Shown here one piece after another: positions 26,494 through 36,283 of a DNA stretch of 64,000 nucleotides. The number at the start of each line of letters is the position of its first letter. Position 1 is the first letter of the stretch. Source of the stretch: Clostridium sp. OF09-36. Its GTDB lineage: Bacteria > Bacillota > Clostridia > Lachnospirales > Lachnospiraceae. The notes under the pieces were generated by a model, which had not been told where the DNA came from, ran no database searches, and was given only the letters and a program-made list of their open reading frames with translations. Where the stretch lies: the NCBI RefSeq assembly GCF_003481985.1, contig NZ_QUMD01000010.1, forward strand, positions 58,239 through 122,238. Reading direction: 5' to 3'. A program made the position numbers and the translations under genes.

Positions 26494-26696
26494 ATACTGC
26501 ACGGCTTTTGTATATTGCAGTAGTGCTTTTGAGATACAGGGAACGTGAGGCGTGGAGAAAAACACCATACCAGATAACGACACTGTTTAAATATCACAAG
26601 GAATATAACCCGCACATTTTCCGACAGAAACAGGCGGGGACACCAGCAGCCACAGAAAACATGGACGATATAGACATAGCGTTAGGGGGCTTTTAA
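26089..26696 (+). CDS. Tail assembly chaperone GT fusion (-1 frameshift product)
   Basis: A -1 shift at GGGAAAC continues translation to 26696, adding about 77 residues (GKLDTARLLYIAVVLLRY in part, ending DIDIALGGF). Siphoviruses classically make a G and a GT chaperone by this -1 slip. The -1 frame ORF has no good start of its own and ends 2 bases before the tape measure gene, which supports the fusion. Confidence 0.75.
26463..26469 (+). promoter_or_regulatory. Programmed -1 frameshift site GGGAAAC
   Basis: G-GGA-AAC is in the correct X-XXY-YYZ phase of the zero frame (codons at 26464 and 26467), 24 bases before the zero-frame stop. An imperfect stem downstream (GCCGTGCAG ... CTGCACGGC at 26477-26485 and 26498-26506) could be the stimulatory structure. 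Confidence 0.75.
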
Positions 26697-26698
26697 TT

Positions 26699-29697
26699 AT
26701 GGCAGATAAGACGCAGAACGTCAAAACAAGGTTAAGTTTTGACGGAGAGGCAGAGTATAAAGCAGCCTGCAAGGAAATTAACAGCACCCTTAAAGTGCTT
26801 AATTCTGAAATGAAACTTGTAACGGCTGAATATAAGGACAATGCAAGCAGCGTAGATGCGCTGAAAGCAAAGCAGACGGTACTACAGAAAACATACGACG
26901 AGCAGGCAAAAAAGGTAAAAGAAACCGAGGCGGCTTTAGAAAAATGTCGCAAGGCAACAGGAGACAATAGCGAAGAAAGTAAAAAACTTGAAACCCAGTT
27001 AAATTACCAGAAAGCAGCGCTTGTAAAGACAGAGCAGGAATTAGGCAAAACGACTGACGAAATGGAAAAAGCAGAAAAAGCCGCTGACGAAATGGGAAAG
27101 GAAATAAAAGACAGCGGGGAACAGGCAGACGACGCAAAGGGAAAATTTTCTGGATTTACAAGCGTGCTAAGTGGAATGGGTACAGCGCTTAAAGCAGCAG
27201 CAGCGGCGACGGCGGCAGCAGTTGCGGGAGCGGCAACAGCCATAGCAGCGCTTACCACAAAAGCGATAGAGGGATACGCAGCACAGGAACAGCTTGTAGG
27301 CGGTGTAGAAACTCTTTTCAAAACGTCGTCTGATACGGTTGTTGGTTATGCAAACGACGCATATAAAACAGCCGGAATGTCTGCAAATGAGTACATGGAA
27401 ACAGTTACCAGCTTTTCAGCGTCGCTGCTTGCCAGTATGAATAATGACACGGCAGCGGCAGCAGAAAAGGCAAACGTGGCAATTACGGATATGTCAGACA
27501 ATGCAAATAAAATGGGTACTGATATATCGCTTATACAGAACGCCTATAACGGTTTTGCAAAGCAGAATTATACCATGCTGGATAACTTAAAACTGGGATA
27601 TGGCGGTACACAAGAGGAAATGCAGCGACTGCTTGATGATGCAAGCAAGCTATCCGGCATTAAGTATGATATTTCATCATATTCAGACGTTGTAGACGCT
27701 ATTCACGTCGTACAGACGGAAATGGGCATAACAGGGACAACGGCAAAAGAGGCAAGTACAACAATAGAGGGTTCGGTTAGTTCTATGAGTTCAGCGTGGG
27801 ACAACTGGGTAGCTGGAATGGCAGACAGCGAGGCGAATTTCTCACAGCTTACAAGCAATCTGGTAGACAGTATTGTAACAGTGGTAGGGAATATAGCACC
27901 GAGGGTAATAGAAACAGTGCCGAGGCTGGTAAGCGGACTGGGAGAAATCGTAGAGCAGCTTGCAACGTATATACCACAGGTTATACAGGAGTTATTACCG
28001 CCTTTAATGAGCGGCGTACAGGACTTGCTTAATACGCTGGTTGGAATGCTGCCGGAAATGATAAGCATAATCGGGCAGATTATACCGACAATCATAGATA
28101 CGCTACTTACCATTTTGCCGCAGCTTTTAGAGGCAGGTGTACAGATTATTACGGAATTGGCGCAAGGTATCTCACAAGCGTTACCTACATTGCTGCCAAC
28201 AATCGTAACGGTGGTTACGAACATTGTAACCATGCTGATAGAAAATATACCGTTGCTGATTACAGCAGCATTACAGCTGCTTACGGGGCTGGCACAGGGA
28301 CTGGTAGCAGCGCTGCCTGTACTGATTGAGGCACTGCCGGAAATCATAACGGCTATCATAAATGCACTGGTTGAGGGCATACCGCTTATTATCGAAAGTG
28401 CGGGCGATATTATAGTTGCATTGATTGACGGCATCATAGATGCAATACCGCTTTTAATCGCAGCCATACCGCAAATTATAGCAGCCATTGTAACAGGACT
28501 GATTACGGGGCTGCCTAAGATTTTGACGGCGGCAGGCAAGCTGGTAACGACAATCATAAATAAAATAAAAGAGCTACCTACTCTGATACCGCAGGCAATC
28601 GTTGCGGGCGTTGAGAAAATAGCAGAGTGGGGCGCAAATATGCAGGAAAAAGGCGGCACAGTTATAACGGATTTTGTAACGAAAGTTATAGATATTGTTA
28701 AGGAGCTGCCGCAGAAAATCTGGAACAGTATAGTAAGCGCAGTAACCAGAGTGGCTACGTGGGGCGCAAATATGCAAACCAAAGCCAAAGAAGTAATGAA
28801 CACAATGCTTACGAACATTGTAACGATTGTGAAAGAAACGCCTGCTAAAATCTGGAACAGTATAGTAAGCGCAGTAACCAGAGTGGCTACGTGGGGTAAC
28901 AATATGCTTACGAAAGCCAAAGAGGTAATGAATGCATGGTAACAGGCGTTATTACGATTGTTAAGGAACTGCCGCAGAAAATCTGGAACAGCATAGTAGG
29001 GGCAGTAACCAGAGTGGCTACATGGGGTAACAATATGCTTACGAAAGCCAAAGAGGTAATGAACGCCATGGTAACGGGCATTGTTACGATTGTTAAGGAA
29101 ATACCGCAAAAGATTTATAACAGCATTTCTGGTGCAATTTCCAAAGTGGCTACATGGGGTACAGAAGTAAAGAACAAAGCCGTAGAGGGCATGAAAAATG
29201 TAATTACTGGAATAACAGACGTATTTAAGGATATTGGCAGTACGTTTGCAGGGTTCGGTAAAAACATGGTAGAGGGCATCTGGAACGGCATAAGCGGCGC
29301 TACGAGGTGGATAAAAGACAAAATAAGCGATTGGGTAGGAGATGTTACCGACTTCCTTAAAGATTTATTCGGAATTGCCAGCCCGTCTAAGCTGATGCGT
29401 GACGAAATCGGCGTATATCTGGCGCAGGGTATCGGTGTTGGCTTTTCTAATGAAATCGGCGGCGTTAAGAAAATGATTGAGGACAGCGTACCGCAGGAGT
29501 TTGACGTAGACGCAAAGGTAAATGTAGGCAATGAATTTAAGTATGATAACGACGACAAAAAGCCAAAGCCGAGAGGCGGCGGCAGTGCAGCAGGCGGCGT
29601 AGTTGTCAATCAGTATATTTATGCGAATACCACGGACTATGCAAAACAGCAGAAAGAGGCAGCCCGACAGTTCAGAATGATAGCAAGGACGGTGTAA
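26699..29697 (+). CDS. Tape measure protein (frameshifted)
   Basis: About 1,000 residues. N-terminus of the TP901/tape-measure type (KTRLSFDGEAEYKAACKEIN), a coiled coil, then a long hydrophobic Ile/Leu/Pro-rich region (about residues 380-620), then 44-residue repeats with conserved WNSIVSAVTRVATWG. The frame breaks at 28935: GC-ATGG instead of GCC-ATGG as in the sister repeat. One unit is 131 bp rather than 132, showing one lost C. Sets tail length and is ejected with DNA. Confidence 0.92.
28697..29223 (+). repeat. Four tandem 132-bp units within the tape measure gene
   Basis: Units begin at GTTAAGGAG-like motifs at 28697, 28829, 28960 and 29092. Spacing is 132, 131 and 132, so the second unit lacks a base. 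Each encodes VKE.P.KIWNSI..AVTRVATWG. Repeat number in such arrays can alter tail length. Confidence 0.8.
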
Positions 29698-29700
29698 CAC

Positions 29701-30588
29701 ATGGAAAATGAAAAACTGACTTACATAAATTCAAGGGGCGAGCGGTTAGAGCTGGGAGTAGACAGCGTATACCATTGTAATATAAGTAAAGACGTAGAGG
29801 GCATTTCCGGCGTTACGAGCGTCATTTACAGCACAAACAGTATGGGACAGCACGGCGACACCTACGTAGGGCAGCGTATCGAGGCGAGGGACATAGACGT
29901 AGTGGGACATATCAACACACGGGGTAAGGCGCAGGCATTGGAACTGCGCCGCCGTATGCTTAAGATATTTAACCCAGAGCTTAGCGCTACGCTGGTGTAT
30001 GAGTACGGCGGCTTTAAGCGTGTGATTGATTGCAGGGCGTATGGAGAGCCTAAGATACTAAAGAAAGAGGTACTTTATGAGTTTGATTTACAAATAGAGT
30101 GCCTTAACCCGTTCTGGCGGGAAGAGGAAGAAACAAAAGAGGATATAGCAAGCTGGGTGGCTGCGTGGCATTTCCCTTGCGCTATCGAAAAGGACAGCAC
30201 AAAGAGCATGATATACGGATACCGAGCGGAAAGCGTAATAGTGGACTGCTACAACGAGGGCGACGTATCAACAGGAATGAGGATAAGGTTTACAGCACTG
30301 GGGACAGTTTCAAACCCGATACTGCTTAATGTGGATACCGAGGAATTTATACAGATTAACGCCACTATGAAAACGGGCGACGTGATAGAGATTAACACGA
30401 AGTACGGTAGCAAGGGCGCTAAGCTGATAAGGGACGGCGTAGAAACCGACTATTTCCGCTACATTGATGTAGACAGTACATTTATGCAGCTTGCTATAGG
30501 CGACAATATGTTTAGATATGATGCAGCCAGCGGCGTAAATTCTCTGGAAGTATCCATATTCTACAGCAAGGAATTTTTAGGAGTGTGA
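29701..30588 (+). CDS. Distal tail protein (Dit-like)
   Basis: A 295-residue siphovirus distal tail protein: YINSRGERLELGVDSVYHC, ARDIDVVGHINTRGKAQALE, LRRRMLKIFNPEL, then FDLQIECLNPFWREEEET. Forms the hexameric hub between tail tube and tip. Standard position after tape measure. Confidence 0.9.
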   Translation: MENEKLTYINSRGERLELGVDSVYHCNISKDVEGISGVTSVIYSTNSMGQHGDTYVGQRIEARDIDVVGHINTRGKAQALELRRRMLKIFNPELSATLVYEYGGFKRVIDCRAYGEPKILKKEVLYEFDLQIECLNPFWREEEETKEDIASWVAAWHFPCAIEKDSTKSMIYGYRAESVIVDCYNEGDVSTGMRIRFTALGTVSNPILLNVDTEEFIQINATMKTGDVIEINTKYGSKGAKLIRDGVETDYFRYIDVDSTFMQLAIGDNMFRYDAASGVNSLEVSIFYSKEFLGV

Positions 30589-30592
30589 CGGT

Positions 30593-31747
30593 ATGGAGCT
30601 TAGAGTATTCGATAAGACGGTGCAGCCGCTGGGAGCTATAGACGAGCTGGCAAGCCTGATATGGCATACAAAGTATTTTGACGTAGGAACTTTTAGCCTG
30701 CTTGCGCCGATTACGGACAATAACAGCCGTTTGCTGGTAGAGGGCAATTTAATAACCAAGCACGACGGGAAAAAGGAAGTAAAGACCGCTGACGGCGGCG
30801 TATGGCGCAGGGCAGCGCAGATAACCTACGTACACATTACCAAAGACGAGAACGGCTTAGAGCAGTTAGAGGCACAGGGCTATATGCTTAGCTGGTGGCT
30901 TAATAAGCGCTGCATTTATCCGCAGATTGTGGCAACAGGTACGAACCAGTATCTTATAAACCTTATGATAAAGAACAACTGCGGCAGCGCAGCAGGCACA
31001 AAGCGGCGTTTTCCGTTGTTTACATTTCTGGCGCAGGAAACCATAGACGGCGTGGCGGTTGAATATGCAAACGAGGTATACGCACAGCTGGGGCAGGAAG
31101 TAAAGGCAAGGGCGCAGGCTGGAAAGCTGGGCTACGACATTCTGCTTAACGAAAGAGAGGGACTGTTTGGCTTTTATCTGTATAAGGGCAATGACCTTAC
31201 AGCCACAAATACCGAGGGTAACACACCCTGCATATTTTCAAGAGATTTTGATAATGTCAACGAGCAGGAATATACAGCCAGTATAGAGAACTGCGGCAAC
31301 TTTATTTATGTGCAGGGAGCAGCTGACGACGACGGCAGCCAGCCAGTAACCACAGTGGACGGCGAGGGCGCAACGGGGCTGGATTTAGTAGAGGTATTCT
31401 GCGACGCTACGGACATTGCCAGAAAGTACCAGCAGGGGGAAACAGAGGTAACAATACTGCTGAATACCTATATTGCAATGCTGAAAACGAGAGGCAGCGT
31501 AGAACTGGAAAACTACGGCAAGAACATAAATTTTGTAAGTACCATAAATACAAATTCAAACTTAAAATTTAAGGCTGATTTTGATTTAGGCGACCGTATT
31601 ACTTGCAAAGAAACCAAGTGGGGCATACAGATAGATGCACGCATTACAGAAGTAACAGAAACATACCAGAAAGGCGAGGAAACCATAGAGGCGACTTTTG
31701 GCGACAGCCTGCCGACACTGGTAGACCAGATTAGGAAAGTGAGGTAG
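30593..31747 (+). CDS. Tail tip protein (ReqiPepy6 Gp37-like)
   Basis: A 384-residue protein matching the Gp37-like tail protein pattern: MELRVFDKTVQPLGAIDELA, SLIWHTKYFDVGTFSLLAP, then VNEQEYTASIENCGNFIYVQ and DLGDRITCKETKWGIQIDAR. Tip/baseplate component next to Dit. Confidence 0.85.
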   Translation: MELRVFDKTVQPLGAIDELASLIWHTKYFDVGTFSLLAPITDNNSRLLVEGNLITKHDGKKEVKTADGGVWRRAAQITYVHITKDENGLEQLEAQGYMLSWWLNKRCIYPQIVATGTNQYLINLMIKNNCGSAAGTKRRFPLFTFLAQETIDGVAVEYANEVYAQLGQEVKARAQAGKLGYDILLNEREGLFGFYLYKGNDLTATNTEGNTPCIFSRDFDNVNEQEYTASIENCGNFIYVQGAADDDGSQPVTTVDGEGATGLDLVEVFCDATDIARKYQQGETEVTILLNTYIAMLKTRGSVELENYGKNINFVSTINTNSNLKFKADFDLGDRITCKETKWGIQIDARITEVTETYQKGEETIEATFGDSLPTLVDQIRKVR

Positions 31748-31752
31748 CAGAA

Positions 31753-32889
31753 ATGGCAAACAGCTTACCGTTTAACGCCGTGGCAGTAGACGGAGAGTAC
31801 GACAGGGTATATAAAGCCGAGGATTGGGCGTGGTACTTTGCTACTTTCATTGCAAACGGCATTTTTCCAAAGCCAAGCGACGGGCTACAGGTGGTAGCTT
31901 ACAGCGGCATGGAAATAAAAGTAAATGCAGGCTATGCCTTTATAAACGGCTACGCCTTTAGAAATCCTGCAACGCTTAGCGTAACACTGGATACGGCAGA
32001 GGGAGCGCTTAACAGGGTGGACAGGGTAGTAGTTCGCTGGGATTTGCCGCAAAGAGATATGTATATTGCGGTGCTGAAAGGCACACCGTCTGCAAAGCCG
32101 ACAGCAACGGCAGTAACACGCACTACGGAAATATGGGAGCTTGCGCTTGCAGATATTTACGTAGGCAAGGGCGTAACAAGGATACAGACGCAGAATATCA
32201 CAGACCAGCGGTTTAATAGCGCAGTCTGCGGCATTGTGACGGGAACAGTGGAAGAGATAGACGCAAGCGTGCTTACAAAGCAGTTTACGGACTTTTTCAA
32301 CACCTACAGCGCAGCCGTGCTGGACGAGTTCAGCACATATAAGCAGAACATGGAAAAGTACCTTACAGAGATTGCGGGCGTATATGACAGCTACGTAAGC
32401 AAGACAGAGGGCTTATTTGCGCAGTATGAGAGTCAGTTTAACGAAAGATACAGCAGTTTTGAAAGCACGCTTGACAACTGGGACAAGGAACTTTTAAGCG
32501 CCTATACAGAATTTATGGCAAAAATTAAGCTATTCCAGTCGGACGCTGAAAACGAATTTAATACATGGTTTGAGAGTATCAAGGACAAGCTGGGCGAGGA
32601 CATAGCAGGCAGCCTGCAACTGCAAATTGAAGAGCTGGCAACAGCCATGCAGGAAGTGAAAAAGCAGGCAGAGGCAGGCACGAAAGAAACCAAAGAGGCA
32701 ATAGCAGCGTTGGACGAGCGACTTAAGAGAGTAGAAAGCGGCTGGGGCATTGACTATAAGCATGATGCTGTACTGGGATTGTGTTACATGGGCGCAGCAT
32801 ACATGAGCCAGCATTACGAAAGAACAGTAGAAACGGCAGTGTTAGGGGCTACCTACGTGGGTAATTCCTATCTTGCAAATACATTTTAG
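31753..32889 (+). CDS. Baseplate / tail fibre protein
   Basis: 378 residues. N-terminal region of baseplate-wedge type (NSLPFNAVAVDGEYDRVYKA; AWYFATFIANGIFP), then a long coiled coil with repeated YSSFES/NTWFES segments (about residues 180-330) and a short C-terminal domain. Likely the fibre carrying the adhesin. Confidence 0.8.
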   Translation: MANSLPFNAVAVDGEYDRVYKAEDWAWYFATFIANGIFPKPSDGLQVVAYSGMEIKVNAGYAFINGYAFRNPATLSVTLDTAEGALNRVDRVVVRWDLPQRDMYIAVLKGTPSAKPTATAVTRTTEIWELALADIYVGKGVTRIQTQNITDQRFNSAVCGIVTGTVEEIDASVLTKQFTDFFNTYSAAVLDEFSTYKQNMEKYLTEIAGVYDSYVSKTEGLFAQYESQFNERYSSFESTLDNWDKELLSAYTEFMAKIKLFQSDAENEFNTWFESIKDKLGEDIAGSLQLQIEELATAMQEVKKQAEAGTKETKEAIAALDERLKRVESGWGIDYKHDAVLGLCYMGAAYMSQHYERTVETAVLGATYVGNSYLANTF

Positions 32890-32903
32890 AAAGGCGGCAG
32901 ACC

Positions 32904-33341
32904 ATGAAAGGATTTCCTAAAGTATTAAAGACAAAAGAGGATTATTACAACTGCCTTGCTATGGTAGCAAGCGGAGAACTGGCGGCAGCAGATTTGCTGG
33001 CGAAAATCGAGAGCGCAGAGAACCAGCGTTATATTGAGTGCGGCGTAGCAGCTGTAGAGGAAGAGAAAAAGGCGGTTACGGTATATTACTGCGACGAGGC
33101 AGCTGTAGGTATGAAATTCGTAGCGGGCGACGTATCCGGCACGGTGCAGGGAGTAACACATATCCAGACCGACGAGGCAGCGGCAGCAGGAGAGGCAGGA
33201 AACGACAGAACAGCCCTTACACTTTCCAAAGCGGTAAAAGCGGGCTGCAAGGTAATTGCGCTGGAACGCACAGACACCGTGGCAGGAATGACAACAGACG
33301 ACATTGCAGCACTGAAAGGAGTATTAAAGCAGTATGAGTAG
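32904..33341 (+). CDS. Hypothetical tail-associated protein
   Basis: 145 residues. MKGFPKVLKTKEDYYNCLAM then a small helical unit and a beta-rich end. A linker between fibre and variable protein is possible. It overlaps the DGR target gene by 8 bases, so the two are co-translated and perhaps physically associated. Confidence 0.6.
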   Translation: MKGFPKVLKTKEDYYNCLAMVASGELAAADLLAKIESAENQRYIECGVAAVEEEKKAVTVYYCDEAAVGMKFVAGDVSGTVQGVTHIQTDEAAAAGEAGNDRTALTLSKAVKAGCKVIALERTDTVAGMTTDDIAALKGVLKQYE

Positions 33342-34512
33342 ATTATTAGTGGACGACGTTACAAAGACCGACGCAAGGGCGCTTTTGAACGTAAATAAAA
33401 TGGCTACAATCAGCGATATTGTAGCACCGAGCAATGAGTACATTTACGCCAGCGGAGCAAATGAACTGACCGTAGTAGAGGGTTGCGTAATTGCCGTGGG
33501 TGGTGCTGGAATTTTCAAGACAGCAAACACCATTCTTACGGCTGCTAATCTGGACGCAGGCAGCGCTTTTACGGTAGGTAAAGACTATTACGTATATATC
33601 TGCGATAGCAGAATTGACAGCGCAGACGAGAAATACGTAATTTCCCTTAACTCTACATACCCGACGGGCTGGAACGCTACAAACAGCCGTAAAATCGGCG
33701 GCTTTCATTATGGACGCTGCCGCAAGGTGGACAGTAATTTACAGCCGCTTAATGGCAGCAGTGTTATTTTTGGCACAGGCTGGGAAAGTGCAGTAAGCAA
33801 CGGCATTGTACCACGTTCTGTATGGACACTGGGACACCGCCCGAAATGCAGCCCAGAGGGCATGGTATATTTAGGCGGCGGCACATGGGTAGATATTTAC
33901 CTTAATTCTGACGACGGAGCAAAGGGCTTGAAATCAGAGTACGGCTGCGCACCTATGACGGGTACAGAAAACATGAACTGGTACAACTTTGTAGAGCGTC
34001 TGGCAAAGAGCGGTAAGCGTATGCCGAGCTATGCAGAATATTGTGCGTATGCTTTTGGCAGCCCTGCTGGATTGGACAACGCAAATACAAACGCATGGAG
34101 CGCTACAACAAACACGGGAAGAGGCACAACGGGCAGCGTAGTAAATGCCGTTTCATGCGTGGGTGTCGTAGATGCCGTGGGGCGTGTGTGGGAACATACA
34201 AGCGAGCTTATCACAAGAGCAGAACACGCCACAAATGCAGACTATCACGCAAGCGTTGCGTGGGGATGGGACAAAAAAAGCCCATTGAACACGGGCGAGA
34301 AGTCTTACGACGTTGGTAACATTTACCAGTATTACGCATATTCTCTGGCAGAGCTGGTAGCGGGCGGCTACTGGAGCTATGGCGTGCGGGGCGGCGCGCG
34401 TGCCGTGGGTTGCAGCATTTGCCCGTGGGGTGTCGGCGCGGGCGTTGGCGGGCGTGGGGCGTGTGACTTAGGTAGACGGCGGGCGAAAGCCCAGCCGTAT
34501 AAACGGGGGTAA
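33334..34512 (+). CDS. DGR variable protein: tail adhesin with C-type-lectin fold
   Basis: A 392-residue protein. The N-terminal half is a fibre-like stalk; the C-terminal half (about residues 165-385) resembles formylglycine-generating-enzyme/C-type-lectin domains of DGR targets (GMVYLGGGTWVDIYLNSDDG, RMPSYAEYCAYAFGSPAGLD, VDAVGRVWEHTSELI, WGWDKKSPLNTGEKSYDVGN). Its last codons contain the variable repeat, ending GACDLGRRRAK. Diversification would alter receptor binding at the tail tip. It closely precedes Avd (3 bases). Confidence 0.9.
   Translation: MSRLLVDDVTKTDARALLNVNKMATISDIVAPSNEYIYASGANELTVVEGCVIAVGGAGIFKTANTILTAANLDAGSAFTVGKDYYVYICDSRIDSADEKYVISLNSTYPTGWNATNSRKIGGFHYGRCRKVDSNLQPLNGSSVIFGTGWESAVSNGIVPRSVWTLGHRPKCSPEGMVYLGGGTWVDIYLNSDDGAKGLKSEYGCAPMTGTENMNWYNFVERLAKSGKRMPSYAEYCAYAFGSPAGLDNANTNAWSATTNTGRGTTGSVVNAVSCVGVVDAVGRVWEHTSELITRAEHATNADYHASVAWGWDKKSPLNTGEKSYDVGNIYQYYAYSLAELVAGGYWSYGVRGGARAVGCSICPWGVGAGVGGRGACDLGRRRAKAQPYKRG
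34343..34470 (+). repeat. DGR variable repeat (VR)
   Basis: 128 bp matching the template at 34903-35030 except at 19 positions. All 19 are A in the template: 16 became G and 3 became T. Fifteen codons differ, 14 of them changing the residue, mostly AAC/AAT Asn codons. The 3' 28 bp, GC-rich, is identical (initiation of homing). VR lies in frame in the lectin-like gene. Confidence 0.95.
34476..34498 (+). promoter_or_regulatory. DGR target-site hairpin 3' of VR
   Basis: ACGGCGGGC pairs with GCCC-(A)-GCCGT, a 9-bp stem with one bulged A and GAAA loop, 5 bases after VR and absent after TR. This position and shape match the inverted repeat that marks VR as the homing target in known DGRs. Confidence 0.8.
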
Positions 34513-34515
34513 GAC

Positions 34516-34872
34516 ATGGACACACAGACACAAACAGATATTATACATCAGAAAATATACGATTTTCTGCTATATATCTATCCTTTACTTGCAAAGTATC
34601 CAAAATTTGAAAAATTCAGTTTACAGACTGCGACCAGAAACGCAATTCTTGAAATGTTGCAAGAGGTTATAAAGTGGGACAAGACGGCAACGAAAAGCCA
34701 TTTATACACAGTAGATACCGCATTACAGGAAAGTAAAGAATTGCTGCGATTGGCGCACGATTTGAAATATAGCGCCATGAACGCAAAACATTACGGCGAG
34801 AGCTGCCGTAAGCTGAAAGAAATAGGCGTTATGCTGGGAGAACTGATAGAAGAGGTAAAGGCAAGAAAATAG
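34516..34872 (+). CDS. avd: Accessory variability determinant (Avd)
   Basis: A 118-residue, positively charged four-helix bundle protein (KIYDFLLYIYPLLAKYPKFE, then RNAILEMLQEVIKWD, ALQESKELLRLAHDLK, CRKLKEIGVMLGELIEEVK). This is the diagnostic bAvd/S23-like pattern. Avd pentamers bind the reverse transcriptase and TR RNA and are required for cDNA synthesis. It sits between VR and TR. Confidence 0.93.
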   Translation: MDTQTQTDIIHQKIYDFLLYIYPLLAKYPKFEKFSLQTATRNAILEMLQEVIKWDKTATKSHLYTVDTALQESKELLRLAHDLKYSAMNAKHYGESCRKLKEIGVMLGELIEEVKARK

Positions 34873-35198
34873 CAGAATATGGGGCAGCTGCTTACTTACA
34901 GCCTCTGGCAGAGCTGATAGCGGGCGGCAACTGGAACAATGGCGTGCAGGACGGCGCACGTGCCGTGAATTGCAACAATTACCCGTGGAATGTCAACACG
35001 AACGTTGGCGGGCGTGGGGCGTGTGACTTAGTGAGAACATTACAGGCACAGAGTTCTACGGAATACTGGCAAGGACTTAGAAAGGAATAAGACCAAGTGT
35101 TTAATATCCTATAGTCAGAGCGGCTGTCCCGCCGTGAGGCAAAGAGAAAAAATACGGCTGCTGGTTAGTAGCTACGGCGAAAGGCAGGAGCTTAATAC
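34873..35198 (+). ncRNA. DGR template RNA region (TR plus spacer)
   Basis: Between avd and rt, 326 bases carry TR (34903-35030) and a 168-base spacer without coding potential. In characterised DGRs the avd-TR-spacer transcript folds with the RT and primes cDNA from the spacer. Exact ends cannot be seen. Confidence 0.7.
34903..35030 (+). repeat. DGR template repeat (TR)
   Basis: 128 bp with 29 adenines, rich in AAC/AAT in the VR frame. Read in that frame it encodes AGGNWNNGVQDGARAVNCNN and so on. It is the invariant donor for adenine-specific mutagenesis of VR. Confidence 0.95.
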
Positions 35199-36259
35199 TT
35201 GAAGAGAGTAGGATACATTACCGACAAGGATGGGCGGCGCATCACGCTTTTAGAGGCTATGGGCGACTACGGAAACGTACAGAAAGCTACAATAAAGCCA
35301 GAAAGTGCAAGCGCCACAGAAAAGACGTACTGATTTTTACGAAAGACAAAGAGGAAAACTTAGACAAGGTGCGGGAAGATATTATAAACCTTGCCTATGA
35401 GCCAAGCAAATACCATTACTTTAAGGTGTACGAACCGAAAGAGCGGCAGATAATGGCGCTGCCGTTCTATGACAGGGTGGTACAGCACGCCATAAACAAC
35501 GTGTTAGAGCCTATATTTGATAAGCGGTTTATATCGCAGTCTTACGCCTGCCGGAAAGGTAAAGGTATGCACGCTGCGTCTGATACGCTAAAAGAGTGGC
35601 TGTATGAGTGGAACAAATACCACCCAGACCAGCCGCTTTATGCTATCAAGGCAGATATACACCACTATTTCCAGAGCATAGACCATGCGGTATTAAAAAC
35701 TGAAATACGTAAGGTTATAAAAGACGCTGGGGTACTGGCATTGCTGGACAGGATAATAGACCACAACGGCAATATGCCGGACGGCGTAGGGATACCAGTA
35801 GGAAACCTTACCAGTCAGTTATTTGCAAATATCTATCTGGACGCATTAGACCAGTTTATTAAGCATGAGCTGGGCGTAGAGGCGTACATACGATATATGG
35901 ACGACTTTGTAATATTAAGCCCAGACAAGGAACAGCTGCGCAGCTGGCTTGCACGGATAGAGCAATTCTTACGGGAAGAGCTTAAGTTAGAGTTTAACCC
36001 GAAAACTACCATACTGGCAGCAAAGAACGGTATAGACTTTGTAGGCTACAAACACAGGGCAACGCACAGGAAAGTACGAAAGGACAGCATAAAGCGCATA
36101 AAGCGTACTATCAAGAAGTGCGAGAGCGGGAAAATCACAAAAGAGCAGTTACAAAAGAGTATACAGAGCTGGACGGGACACGCAGGACATGCCGACAGCT
36201 ATAACCTACGAAAGAAAATAGAAACGCTGGCAGAGGCAGCCATAGAAAAGGCTGCTTAA
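35199..36259 (+). CDS. DGR reverse transcriptase (frameshifted near N-terminus)
   Basis: RT of about 353 residues. Start TTG at 35199 with CAGGAG upstream gives KRVGYITDKDGR, the usual KR.G start. The frame then closes at 35331; the rest is open one base earlier and continues KARKCKRHRKDVLIF. One A added at 35294-35296 (AAA) restores it. Core motifs: KVYEPKERQIMALPFYDRVV, KADIHHYFQSID, GIPVGNLTSQLFANIYLDAL (the DGR-type SQ motif), catalytic IRYMDDFVIL and VGYKHRA. It copies TR RNA with adenine infidelity. Confidence 0.9.
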
Positions 36260-36283
36260 GCGGCAAAATGCAGGAGCGAGTAC

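Noticed and set aside
26499..26696. A separate gene starting at 26508
   Set aside because: There is no ribosome binding site and the -1 frame is continuous with the chaperone through GGGAAAC.
33334..34512. CRISPR-like repeats
   Set aside because: The only repeated block is the single VR/TR pair; no array of spaced repeats occurs anywhere in the window.
35369..36259. RT starting at GTG 35369
   Set aside because: The frame is open upstream and encodes the conserved N-terminal basic segment; the earlier TTG with RBS is a better start.
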